This document shows positions 46,541-58,240 of a DNA stretch of 64,000 nt, piece after piece (within the stretch, counting starts at the first letter, position 1; every line of letters begins with the position of its first letter). The position numbers were made by a program, and so were the translations under genes. This DNA comes from Malachius bipustulatus. Taxonomy: Eukaryota; Arthropoda; Insecta; Coleoptera; Melyridae. The DNA lies in assembly GCA_910589415.1 (NCBI GenBank), contig OU342639.1, positions 19,104,268 to 19,168,267 of the forward strand. Reading direction: 5' to 3'. The notes below the pieces were generated by a model, which saw only the letters and a program-made list of their open reading frames with translations, had not been told where the DNA came from and searched no databases.

Positions 46541-47459
46541 GCAAACAGCTGATTTTTTTAGATCACCCTTTAAATACTATTGTTAAAAGGAAAATTCCTA
46601 AAATCGTCTTGAGACTAGACATTAAGCTTGAAAATTTTCTCATCAAAACACACAAGAAAAATTTATTTGGAAAACTATGGGAGATCGAAACAAATCAGTG
46701 ATTTTGCACTCCTTTCACAAATTACCCTGTAGGATTTTTTTTTCAGGTTTTGATTTTAAATCCAATAAAAGAAAAATATAAAAGAAAGAGCATTTGATTA
46801 GGAAAAAATCGAAATACCTTAGGAATATCGAAAGTTATCGCCATCAAAACCAGGCAAAATGATTTTTTTCTAAAAAAAAAAATATGGGGGAGAACCGACC
46901 CCCTTTCTTTGGGGGATGCTCCGTACTCCCCATACCTCCCGGAAATTGTTCGCCAAAATTGGTTATACTTCCAGAATTTTTTTTCTAGAATATTTCCTTT
47001 TTTTTGGAAGACTCGCGTTTTCATAGGTATATTCTATTCATATTCAATTATATTCAATTATATTCATAGGTATATATACTCTAGTGCTAATGCTATCTAA
47101 TGAATGATCATTATATTGAATAGCAATATTATATACCTAGATATACATTCAAAAATTCGCGGGGGGGGGTCAAGTCCTTATCGCCGCCACTGCTTGCATG
47201 GGCTTTTTCTACCTTTTTATTTATTTCCTTCTAATTTGTGTTTTTTTATGATATACTGATTCAAGTGGACTCAGCCGCCCGGAATGATAAAGGATTATTT
47301 CAGAAGACCATTATTTTAAAAGTGATTTTCTGACGAATAAACATATTTGCCTTTGTTCATTTTTGTAAAAATAAGAGTTTATAGCAACACTTCATCGGAC
47401 ATGTAATTTTCATTATTTTTATTTCCACGACAATAATGAAGGCATTCCAATATTTTATA
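46541..47459. other. Unassigned, includes inverted copy of the G-rich repeat
   Basis: 46860-46945 is, on the minus strand, GGGAGGTATGGGGAGTACGG...GGGGGTCGGTTCTCCCCC, the counterpart of 15201-15300. A lone ATTACCCTGTAGG end is at about 46722. A G10 run lies at about 47161. No gene. Confidence 0.4.
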
Positions 47460-48456
47460 TATACAGGGTGCACCTTGTATCCTTCTCTATATTGCTATCT
47501 CCTAACGCTAACAGATACAGAGTCGGTTAAACAAATCCAAAGAAGCGCAATTTTGTGGTCATCTTGATTCCGTCGAGACATACAAGATATCTGTGACCGT
47601 TCCTGAAATATCCTGAAAAAAATGAAAAATCGAGATTTCTTATTTTTTCCATATCTTTTTTATTATTGGAGATTAATGAATAATTTTTTGTGGGCTTACA
47701 TAAGTCGGCAAGAGCTATCCGTTTGACATTACAAAAAATTTTAAAGCCGACTAGATCCCAGGATTTTCATAGTCAACTTTCGTTTTTCTTATGGCCACCA
47801 TATTGTTTTTTATGTTGTTCGGTATAAAAAAATCATAAAAACTAAAAATTGTTAAACTTCAAAAAATAAATTAAAAAATTTTTAGTCTTCTTTTTTCTTT
47901 ACAAAAAAGACAACTTTTAAGACCGAATTTCATAGATAAATTAAAAAACCATAAGGCAAGCACTATTTCGGCGTAATTTACAAATGTTGACTTTTTTCGA
48001 CGATTTTTTTTTTGTTTTTCTTTGAAAAAAGAAGAATAAAAATTTAAAATTTTTTTTTAAGTTTAGGTATTAATTTTTGGTTTCCATTATTTTTTTCATA
48101 TCGAACGACATAAATAAATAATATGGCGGCCATAAGAAAAACGAAAGTTGACTGTGAAAACTCTTAGATCTAGTAGGCCTTGAAAATTTTTGAAATGTCA
48201 GATGGATAGCTCTTAACGGCTTATGTAAGCCTACAAAAAATTATTGATTAATTTCCAATAATAAAAAAGATATGACGAAAATAAGAAATCTCGATTTTTC
48301 AGTTTTTTCAGGATATTTCATGAACGGTCACAGATATCTTGCATGTCTTGACGAATTCGAGATGACCACAAAACTGCGCATCTTTTCTCTAATTTAACCG
48401 ACCCTGTATCTCTTAGCGTTCAGGAGATAGCAATATAGAGAAGGATACATGGTGCA
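47460..48456. mobile_element. GGCGGCCAT-family palindrome, right tip eroded
   Basis: Left TATACAGGGTGCACC; right ...GGATACATGGTGCATAT, having lost CCCTGTATA. Inner symmetric landmarks match 21903-22909: TATTGCTATCTCCT, CCGTTCCTGAAATATCC and TCTTATGGCCACCATATTG / AATATGGCGGCCATAAGAA (47790 and 48120). Confidence 0.82.
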
Positions 48457-48461
48457 TATTA

Positions 48462-49676
48462 TATACAGGTTGTCCCATAATATGTGGGCAATCTCCCGGA
48501 TTTGGGTGAATTTCGTAAAAATAAATGAAAAAATAGCTATAAAATTAAATTAATTCCTCAGAGACACCCCTACAAAGATATTAGCTGTTGAGTTGAGGGT
48601 TGAAAATCAATTTTTTGCAATAACTTTTTTATTTCTTGACCGATTTTGATAATTTTTGGTTTTATTTTGTATTATTTGGGACTGTTTAGAATAGTGTTTC
48701 ATAATCTTTCGTAGCACATACATAGACCTCGGGATGGCATAACCCCTCATTCACTTGGAAGAAAACAATAAAAATAATAATTTTACAGTTTTTTAAGGTT
48801 AATTTTCTTTTTGTTTGACATTTCTTACATAAAAAATGTATCTTTATTTATTTCGATAGAGCGAACCGTTATCGAGATAAACGTCCTTCTAATAGGTGAT
48901 GCGTCGCACGAACTTTTCAAATTTCAAGTAAATTTTAACAAGATGGCTGACCTTTGACAGTAAATTGAGCAGGAAACAAAACAATAACTTAATTAAATAC
49001 ACGTCGACTAGTGTCAAAGATTTTATTTCATGCAGATTCAATTCTAACTGATTTTAAAATGAGTTACAGAAACGCTGAATACGCAGAAAATCAGTTAGAA
49101 TTGAATCTGCATGAAATGAAATCTTTTGACACTGACGTGTATTTAATTGAGTTATTGTTTTGTTTCCTGCTCAATTTACTGTCATAGGTCAACCATCTTG
49201 TTAAAATTTACTTGAAATTTAGAAAGTTCCTGCGACGCATCACCTATTAGAAGGACGGTTATCTCGATAACGGTTCGCTCTATCGAAATAAATAAAGATA
49301 CATTTTTTATGTAAAAAATTTCAAATAAAAAGAAAATTAACCTTAAAAAACTGTAAAATTATTATTTTTATTGTTTTCTTTCAAGTGAATGAGGGGGATA
49401 TGCCATCCCGAGGTCTATGTATGTGCTATCAAAGATTAAGAAACACTATTCTAAACAGTTCAAAATAATACAAAATAGCACCAAAAATTATCAAAATCGG
49501 TCAAGAAATAAAAAAGTTATTGCAAAAAATTGATTTTCAACCCTCAACTTCAACAGCTATAATATCTTTGTAGGGGTGTCTCTGAGGAATTAATTTTATA
49601 GCTATTTTTTCATTTATTTTTACGAAATTTACCCAAATCCGGGAGATTGCCCACATATTATGGGACACCCTGTATA
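48462..49676. mobile_element. Palindromic MITE, GTCCCATAATATGTGGGCA family
   Basis: Termini TATACAGGTTGTCCCATAA / TTATGGGACACCCTGTATA. A 1.2-kb near-perfect palindrome with arms over 500 bp and a very short centre near 49060-49080, where AATCAGTTAGAATTGAATCT meets its inverse. It starts within a few bases of the previous element's end. Confidence 0.88.
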
Positions 49677-52177
49677 TGATAGGGTGAGCTTGCACGGTTG
49701 CCAAACTTCATATTTTTTTTCAAAATTAGGTATGGTTGAAATTTTTTTAACATTTTCATATAGGGGCTCTAAACGTCCTGTATTCGGAGTGAAACGCGCG
49801 CGAGTTGCTGATCACGCTGTATAATAATAATTTGAGATGAAGCTGAGAATAGGATACTCAATAAATATTTATTCATAAAATTCATAACAAAGGCCCATTT
49901 AGGTATAATCCGCATGCACAGAAAAGTTTACCAGAAACATTCAATTTCCGTCTCAACCGAACTGACAGCATAGGTAGGTAGCGTTGTTCGGATGATGAAA
50001 TTGAAGCAAGGTAATCTTGCATTGCTTGCGAGCGATTTATGTAAAAGTTAATATTTTGTTATCTGGCTAGCAATCTTCATATCTACCAAATGCCATGAAA
50101 GGAATTTAGTTGTCACGGTATTATTATTGGGGTTATATTCATTCATTCCTGAGTGTATAGGCAGGTGGTCAAAAACATCTTCAGTTTGCCATCCTATTGA
50201 AAATATACATTTCATCCTCGACAGATTCAATATTATTCAAACCTTTTTCAACCAAATATCATGTTTCTTGTTTAGTATAATAACAAAACTTCAGCAAATT
50301 ATTGGACTGATGTAAGAAAAACATGCTTGTATGACACTTCCAAATTGATTGTTTATGGAATTCTTAACATATTAGGACGAGGCAACGTTAAGATCCGATG
50401 AAATATTTATTTAAATTTGAATACTGAATAAAAGTAGGTACCTAATAACTAGTCATATTCAATCAATTATAAAACTTAATTAACAAAAGAATAGTGTAAT
50501 AGACTAGAACTACAAACATTAAAAAAAAAAAAGTATATACAGGCACAGGGTGTCAACTGATTGGTAGTCTGCATAACCCGACGCAATTGAATAATATATT
50601 ATCAGTTTTTTTTTTAATTTTAAACAAATTATCAAATATTACTGAAAATTATTTGTTGCACGAATATTTTTTTGCTTTTTCCCTTTTTTAAACATTTTTT
50701 TAATTGTGACAAAGGGGACTTGTTAAATTCTATATACCATAAAAAAAGTCAAGACAAAAAAAATTGGCACCGGAAGAACTCTGCGATGATTTTTAAAAAC
50801 GGTAAAATTCTTTTTCGAAAAAGGATTGTTACCAGGCTGGAAACAATGAATATCTCGATAGTTTCTTTTGATATATTTTTAACTAAAAAGAAATGTGATT
50901 ATTTAAGACTCGGAAAGGTACACTTTTACCAAGTATCGTCAAAGTTAAATTATTTTTCCTGAAATGAAAAATAAATGCCTACCTAACGAAAAAACGAAAA
51001 AAAATCTTCGCATCTTTCCCGAAAATTTTGAGGTTATCTAGCTTTTGTATTAAATAATTTATCTTTTGACGTCAACTTTAGATGAAAAGCGCAATTATAT
51101 CCTTTCTCACTCTTTTTGAACCCTCCGAATCAACCCTCGCCACCACAGCCGCTCACCCATATGTTTTTTAGGGTCTATAAGCCGCTTTACCATTTCCACT
51201 TATCAAAGTTCAGATAAGTAACAATAGTTTTTTCTCGAAGTCTAATAAGTGTAATTTAACTGAGCTAGTTCCTATAGGTATCATCTCGCATGTCATTTAT
51301 TACCAGCAGTTCATTACCTACTCTCATATGTTATTTATATATAGGTAGACCTCAATAAACAACTTTTTGTTTCATATACAGATTGTTTCAGCTGCATGGC
51401 AGGAATTGAAGATACTTTGCGTCATCCGGTACGCAGTAAATAATGGGAGCCTTTATAATTGTGGTACGAATTTTGGTATCAGTGCTTTGTCGGTCTTTTG
51501 GAGTGTAGCTTTCTGCTCTTCTTGACACGTATAGGTACTTCTCCATAATATACTGATACATCAATGACTTGCATTTTTATTCATACCTGATCAACTGATA
51601 ACTGCTGAAAGGTCTTAGCTCTTTATAACTGTCGGTTTTATAATTCCATACATGACCTTCTTAACAGATCCGATTATTTTTAGTTTTGATCTTTGCCGGA
51701 TATAAAAAATCAATTAGGTGCTGAGTATATAGGTTTACTTTGAAATACATAGTATACTATATTTTATGGTATACTTTGCTTAGTAAAATTAGGTCAAATT
51801 TTGATGTCCTTAAAGACTCCTCAATTTTTTAGTTATTTTGGTTTTATTTAGTTATACTTCTAATAAATCATGTAACTGGTCCAAATTAGATTTCATGCCA
51901 TAGTCAACTCTTAAAATTTGGGGTTAGTTGTCAAAATTTATAAATCCAAAAAGTTCTCAGTTCTTCAATCTTTGAGTTTGTTTGCTGATAGCAATTAACG
52001 ACTAATTTTAAATAATAATATTTAAATAAATCCGGTGGCGCATTACATTGCAGTTATTCGTATCATCAGGGTCGTGGCTCGTTTTATCTGAAGTCCTTGA
52101 AATATTGAAAAAAAAACTACGCATCGAATCACACAAAGTCGTCCAATCTACACAAATTATTCGAATCAGCAAATTTT
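49677..52177. other. Unassigned AT-rich sequence
   Basis: No gene recognised. A lone GCACAGGGTGTCAACTG end near 50543 suggests another half MITE. A 96-codon frame at 50672-50962 is Lys/Phe-rich and low complexity. Confidence 0.4.
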
Positions 52178-53289
52178 TATACAGGGTGTTAAGAAAATGA
52201 CGGATAAACTCTTCAGTACATTGTAGGGGACACTCAGTAGAGTATAGAGTACGGGAAAAATAATTAAAAAAATTCTGGTCTTCAATTTGGTGAGATAAAA
52301 AATGTCAAAATTAACATTTTACTGAAGGGGGGGGAAAGAAAAAAAAAGAAAAAAAAAAGAAATGAAAAAGAAAAGAAAAAAGAAGGGTAAAAAAAAGAAA
52401 GAAAAAAAAAGAAAAAGAAAAAAAAAGAAGGGGGAAAAATAGAAAAAAAACAAAAAAAAAGAAAAAAAAGCGAAGAAGAAAATACAAAAAAGGGAAAAAA
52501 AAAAGTAAAACGACTAGATGAATAAAAATATATATATGTGAATATGTATTATATGTAAATATAGGAATATTTGAAATTAGCAATGTAGAGTAAAAAAAGG
52601 GGAAAAAAAATTTTTTTTTTAGAAAAAAATTATTGTATGACTGCATCGTGAGTGCGATTATGTAACTGCTATTGGTCTATACAGGTAGAATCGCCGGCTC
52701 TTATGATTGTTAGTAACACATTTGTGTGTTTTTGGGATATACATTTATAGATATGCTTAGATCAAGTTGGTGTGACTGTAATTAAATTCTACCCCAAAAG
52801 AGGAAAAAAAAGAGACTGGCTAATTGGTTCAACCAAAGCCAAATTAAATCAACAACAACAACATTTTACTATCTTTGTTTTTCAGTATTTGCGAAAAATA
52901 AATGATTTTACAGATATAAAAAGGGTACTTTTATCGATATCAATTAAAAAAATTGCTTAAGATGTATTACTGGCTTGGAAAATTTAATAAGATTTTTTTT
53001 TCTTTTCTAAGATGCTGAAAAAAAAAAGCATTTGGCAACAACGGTTTTAATACCTTGACTACCTGCATTGTTAGAAATTAGACGAAATTACCAAATACCA
53101 ACTGTTATATCGTGTTAAACGTTGCCAAATTTATTGTTCAATATTTTGCTGTCAATATTTCAATATTTCAATATTTATATCTTTTAAAATGTAGCTCTGG
53201 ATTTTTTGAAATTATTTTTCCCGTACTCTACTGAGCGTCCCCTACAATGTACTGAAGAGTTTATCCGTCATTTTCTTAACACCCTGTAT
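52178..53289. mobile_element. Palindromic MITE, GTTAAGAAAATGACGG family, with retroposon inside
   Basis: Termini TATACAGGGTGTTAAGAAAA / TTTTCTTAACACCCTGTAT, the same family as 3465-3971. Between 52324 and 52859 a retroposon interrupts it; outside that the two copies align through AACATTTTACTATCTTTG and GTAGCTCTGGATTTTTT. Confidence 0.82.
52324..52859 (+). mobile_element. Retroposon with purine-only head and (CAA)n tail
   Basis: A 536-bp insertion bounded by a perfect 11-base duplication AACATTTTACT (52313-52323 and 52860-52870). Its 3' end is TTAAATCAACAACAACAAC. The first ~180 bases (52324-52505) are almost entirely A and G. The remainder includes GCATCGTGAGTGCGATTATG and AACCAAAGCCAAATT. 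There are no A/B boxes and no coding frame. A 111-codon minus-strand frame here is only the poly-pyrimidine complement (mostly Phe). It could be a truncated LINE or a LINE-mobilised RNA. The duplication is direct evidence of target-primed or similar insertion. Confidence 0.75.
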
Positions 53290-53448
53290 GTATATTTCAA
53301 AAATACGAATTTTTTCTTAAAACTTTAACACCCTGTATTTTCTTAACGAAGCATTTCCCAATATAGTTCATAAAGCAAACTCATATTATTTTTTGATTCT
53401 CTATCGTTCCCTGGAGTTAAATAGATAAAACCTGAATCACCCTGTATA
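53290..53448. mobile_element. Right end of a GATTCAGGTTTTATC MITE
   Basis: TTTAACACCCTGTATTTTC (inner terminus) and GATAAAACCTGAATCACC-CTGTATA (outer terminus), as in the right arm of 30073-31037. The left part is missing. It is wedged between two complete palindromes. Confidence 0.75.
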
Positions 53449-54446
53449 CAGGGTGGTTAACAATTCGATGCTCACCATTGGGATTTCGGAAACGGTAAAA
53501 GATACAGGGTGGGTTAAATTAGAGAAAAGTTGCACAATTTTATGCTTATTAAGAATCTGAAAGAAAATTTATAGAAAATTCAGGCGTTGCTGAAATATCC
53601 TGAAAAAACTTGAAAATGGAGATTTCTTATTTCAATCATTTCTTTTTATTATTGAAAATAAATTGAAATATTTTTCTAGGTTTACATAAGTCATCAAAAG
53701 GTATCATCCGTCATTTCCAAAATTTTCAAGGACAACTAGATCCCAGAGTTTTCACAGTCATCTTTTGTTTTTCTTATGGCCGCCATATTGTTTTTTTTAT
53801 GTCGTTCGATATGAAAAAAACATTAAAAAAAATTAAAAAAAAAATTAAAAAAATTAAACTTCAAAAAATTAATTTCAAAAATGTTTAAAAACCTTAAAAA
53901 ATCATCGAAATACGTCACCATTGTTAAAATACGCCGAAATAGTGCTTGTCTTATGGTTTTTTAATTTATCTATGAAATTAGGTCTAAAAATGTGTCTTTT
54001 TTGTAAAGAAAAAAGAAGAATAAACATTTTTTCAATTATTTTTTGAAGTTTAACAATTTTTAGTTTTTATGATTTTTTTTATAGCGAACAACATAAAAAA
54101 ACAATATGGCGGCCATAAGAAAAACAAAAGTTGACTATGAAAACTCTGCGATCTAGTAATCCCTGAAAACTTTGGAAATAACAGATGATACCTTTTGATG
54201 ACTTTTATGTAAACCTACAAAAATATTTTAATTTCTTTCGATAATAAAAAAGATATGATTGAAATAAGAAATCTCAATTTTTAAGTTTTTTCAGGATATT
54301 TCAGCAATGCCTGAAGTTTCCATAAATTTTCTTTCAGATTTTTAATAAGCATAAAATTGTGCAACTTTTCTCTAATTTAACCGACATCTTTTACCGTTTC
54401 CGAGATCCTATAATGGTGAGCATCGAATTGTTAACCACCCTGTATA
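53445..54446. mobile_element. GGCGGCCAT-family palindrome with GTTAACAATTCGATGC ends
   Basis: Termini TATACAGGGTGGTTAACAAT / ATTGTTAACCACCCTGTATA. An inner terminus GATACAGGGTGGGTTAAAT lies about 60 bp in. Core TCTTATGGCCGCCATATTG (53775) / CAATATGGCGGCCATAAG (54104). It overlaps the previous element in CCCTGTATACAGGG. Confidence 0.85.
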
Positions 54447-56455
54447 ACCGGGAGTGGTGTGGGGTTGTAAATATTTTATTTCAGCTCGTAAAAATTGATA
54501 TCATACATGTACAAATTTTTAGATTTCTACCCCAACATTTCTTCATATTAAAATGCCCTAAGGTTCTCGCGCCTCAGCTGTGTAGTGTAGAAATCAACAC
54601 TTTAATGTCACCTGGTTGATTCGGAAGTGCTTGTATGAAAACAACTTGAATAAAAAGACGTCAGTGGTGAAGAAAACATCGCAAATACCTCCAAGTGTAG
54701 CGAGTACAAAAGCGATCACGATGGTCGACGCAGCCTGAAGACATCAGAATTGCTCCCGAAGTTGAAGTAATGTGATGTTTTCTGCCCGAGTTCCCTCCAA
54801 TACTAGTAATTGTAATTGTATTTAGTGGAGTGTGTGTAAATTAGTAAATAATTGTAATTCTACTAAATAGAGGTCACGATTCAAATGATTCAATGTCGTA
54901 TTGTCGTGTGAATGGCGGGCGTCCCGTGGTGCCTCATTCACACTTGGAGAATTATTTGCGCCCGTTTTTCCTCCTATTTATGCCGTCGACTCTCTCACAT
55001 ACATAGGCGGCTTAGCCGCTTAGGGCTGTCAGTTCGTGCCCTCTAAGTTTAAACGTACCGGGACACTGCTGCTTTATTATCATCAACATTTTTATTTCTG
55101 TTCGTCTAGGGTGAATAATATTTGTATCCTACACACCTCGATAACCATAGTTGCACCTACCTGTAATTTTTCCACACGTGTAGTTTAAATTAATGGGATT
55201 TATAATAATTTTTGTACCTCTAATATTATAAGGGTGGTCTTGTCTAGAAATCTACAATTATAGGGGGAAAATATTTTAATTCTTCATCAAACAAAACAGA
55301 TTTATTTCTTATTAAAATTATAATTCGAAACAAGTTCACAGGAGACGTGCATTAAATGTTAAATTATTGTGATATGTTAACAGCAAAATTGATTTCCAGC
55401 TTCTTGCCTACCGCCTACCGCCAAATATTTCTCTCAAGTCCCTTTTTTCCCGCATATCTATACTTTATAATTCCGACTTTAGAGTAGGTAAGCATTGTAT
55501 AGTCTTTCTTGTGCTACAACAACATGCAAGGCGTAAATCAGGCTTCGTCACAGGTCTAAGAAGAGAGCAGCCGAAGCATAAATTAGTCCGGGTGTTGTTT
55601 TCAGAGAGGAATCCAGTATCGATGCATGAGCAAACATACAGGAAGATTTGAAGTGGATGGTAGCTCGGTTCGAGTGTTTGTTGTAAGCGACCTCCCCAGG
55701 AAGCGGCCGTTCAGAAGAGTGGATACACGTTATTACATTCAGACAAACACACCTCCATAAGACGGTCTCCTCCGGCCGGTCTCGATTTGACGTTCAGCTG
55801 CGGGTCAACTATATGGAAACGAATATTTGCATTTTATTTTTCTTGTGACTGTGACGGGTTCTGAAATTAAAATTTTGTCACACTCTATTTTCTATTCATT
55901 TACAGTTAAAAACATTTCTTCCGTCGAATATCAAGATGATTCTGGAAGATGGGACGCTTGGCTTGTTTTCTATTATACCAAAAATTATTGTGGGAGGAGT
56001 TATTGTTGCACTATTATTATTCTCACTATAAATCTTTTGAAACCTTCCAAAATTTGCAACAAAACAAATTTTTGTGTGTTCGTTGATGAAAATCCGCTTT
56101 TTTACAGCTTATCTTTTTTTATCACCATGCATCACCAATTTTTTGATTTTGTTTATAATAAGTTTCTATCATTTAGGTCCCTACACTAAAAACAAGTGTA
56201 GGTATACCCAAAATCTTGAAAAAAATTCTCCGTATCTCCGAAACAGTCAATTTTCGGACAGGTTTATCAAGATTTTTTGACTTATTTTAGTCCATACTGT
56301 ACCCTCTCCAAATATTCGATCTTTTTTTTAACCCTGTATACGGGGTGTAGGTACCTTTAATATTGCAAACAACTTTAAAGACAAAAATTAAAATAAAGAC
56401 AAACGAAAAATTTCCCATTAACGTGGGTCCGCAAATGCCCCTTTTTTATTACTAC
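54447..56455. other. Unassigned, partly GC-richer sequence
   Basis: 54900-55080 and 55540-55810 are less AT-rich (for example GGCGGGCGTCCCGTGGTGCC, CCTCCGGCCGGTCTCG), as promoters or exons might be. I find no coding motif. The 120-codon frame at 55827-56189 is hydrophobic/aromatic and shows no known domain; it begins in AT-rich sequence and I do not call it a gene. ATTTTTTTAACCCTGTATA near 56338 is a lone MITE end. Confidence 0.35.
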
Positions 56456-56707
56456 TCTTTTTTAATGTTTTTTCTATTGTAGAGAATGCTGTTTTTCTCT
56501 AAAACGGTTCGTGTTAGAGCTTTTGACAAAATGCCTGTTTTATGTGCTCCGTTAGAAATGTGATTTGATTTCAAAATGGCAATTTGCCCAATGTCATAGA
56601 AATTTGGAGCAAAAAAAAATAAGGAACCGTTAAATCTTCGTTTTTTCTCAGAATGTCGCAGGGAGTCATACCATTTTTTCCGACCTATCATGTTTTGAAA
56701 CAGCCTC
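56456..56707. mobile_element. Half MITE of the next family
   Basis: The right half of a 56708-type element: CCGACCTATCATGTTTTGAA then ACAGCCTCTATA, a worn copy of the right terminus. Internal AATGCTGTTTTTCTCT and GAGCTTTTGACAAAATGCC correspond to 56880-56930. Confidence 0.6.
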
Positions 56708-57291
56708 TATACAGGGTGTTTCAAAACATATGATAGGTCGGAAAATGAAAAGTGTGATTCCCTGCCTCGTTCTAAGAAAAAAAGTTATAAATAAAGAAAT
56801 AAATCATAAAAAATCAAACACAAGTGATGTTTTTGTCCAGAATAAAACATTTTCACACTTTTATGTTTTTCATCATAAAATGCTGTTTCTCTCAGGAACC
56901 AGTTCACATTAAAGCTTTTGACCAAGGCACCTTTTTTATGTAGAACACATTGGCAATTTAAAATGTACTTTTATAATGCCAATTTTCACAGTGTCCTAGA
57001 AATTGGAGGCAAAAAATCTCAAGCAACCCCTAAATTTCCGCCACTGCTATATGGAAAGAAATTTAAATGGCTCGCTCAAATAATAAATAATATTAAGATG
57101 TAAAATTTAGTTTTATATCTCAAACGGTTCCTAAGATATCGTCAAAAAACTAAATAAAAAATATTTATTCGGCCTCCTGTATCTCGAAAGCGGTGCGTTT
57201 GCGGTTCCATGTTGATAGAAACTAGTTCTCAGAACGCACCAAGGAATCACACCTTTCATTTTCCGACACATGTTTTGAAACACCCTGTATA
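56708..57291. mobile_element. MITE, GTTTCAAAACATATGATAGG family
   Basis: Termini TATACAGGGTGTTTCAAAAC / GTTTTGAAACACCCTGTATA. The inverted arms continue with GGTCGGAAAATGAAA / TTTCATTTTCCGACA and GTGTGATTCC / GGAATCACAC, about 55 bp. The interior is not palindromic and has no coding capacity. Confidence 0.8.
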
Positions 57292-57685
57292 GGTATTGTA
57301 AATAGAAGTGTTATAGCATAAATAAATAATTCATCAAATATTATATAAATAAATACCTACAGTAGGAACTTTATAAGTAAATAAGTAAGTCAAATAAAGC
57401 TTGATGTTACATTTTTTATTATCGACTTAGAAATAATGTAAGATTCATAATAATTTTGAATAAAATTTATAGTTATTCAAAAGCTTTGATATTTCTTCTC
57501 TATTGGCTCTGCATGGCGCGTTTTCCCCCTTTTTTAGCACTTTTTGTCTTTTTGTCTCATTTTTGATAATCATTTATAGATTCTGATTCAATGAATGTTG
57601 CTATTAGGAATCTTAAAAAAGATAAGTATAGATTCAAGCGCACAGTAACTCTATAGATGTTATTAAAATTTTGTGTACCACGTTA
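57292..57685. other. Unassigned AT-rich sequence
   Basis: Nothing recognised. Confidence 0.4.
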
Positions 57686-58240
57686 TACGAGGCCAGTTGA
57701 AAAGTCCCTAGACAATAAAACAGATGACACCACAATCCCAAATTCCATATACCTAGGACATTTGTGAAAGAACATCTTTAACTAGAACGAATTAAAATCT
57801 TCAGCCTGACAGGTGTGTCAGTCAATTTTGTTTTGACACCCATCGAAAGCAAGCAACCGCGGAGACTTTTGTTATGCATGCAAAAAAGTTAATTTCGCGT
57901 CTTGATAAACATTAAATATTTTTTCCGCAGTCACAATGGAAAAATTGCATGCATGTATTGCGCTACGAGTCGGTACGTCATCCACCTTATTCTCCATAGC
58001 TTTGGCCCTCTAGGACTTTTATCTTATATTTGCAAACTTGAAAAAATGGCTCAGCGGGAATTTTGACTCCATAACGATGAAACTATTTTGAAGGGATTCC
58101 CAAAATCCTATGCGGAAAAGATCAAAAAGTTAGAAAAACGTTGGACGAAGTTAATATGTTTTATTTTTCAATGTTGTACTCTCTAGATAAAAATCAAAAA
58201 GTGGGTTATATTTTTTAGGAGTGAAAGGATTACTTATCCA
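57686..58240 (+). pseudogene. Internally deleted mariner element
   Basis: Mariner-type left end TACGAGGCCAGTTGAAAAGT at 57686. Then, after a large deletion, the transposase C-terminus: HPPYSP at 57979, LKKWLSG at 58039, then SYAEKIKKLEKRWTKL ending near 58150. These are the conserved HPPYSPDLAP and C-terminal KKLE.RW blocks of classic DD34D mariners. The right end is weakly preserved (TTTTTTAGGAGTGAAAGG, about 58211). One frameshift separates HPPYSP from LKKWL. Distinct from the DUF4817-type elements. Confidence 0.72.

Noticed and set aside
52311..52646. 111-codon minus-strand frame, almost all Phe/Leu/Ser
   Set aside because: It is the complement of a purine-only tract inside a retroposon; low complexity, no domain.
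55827..56189. 120-codon frame as a gene
   Set aside because: AT-driven composition rich in Phe, Tyr and Ser; no domain, no start context or splice evidence.
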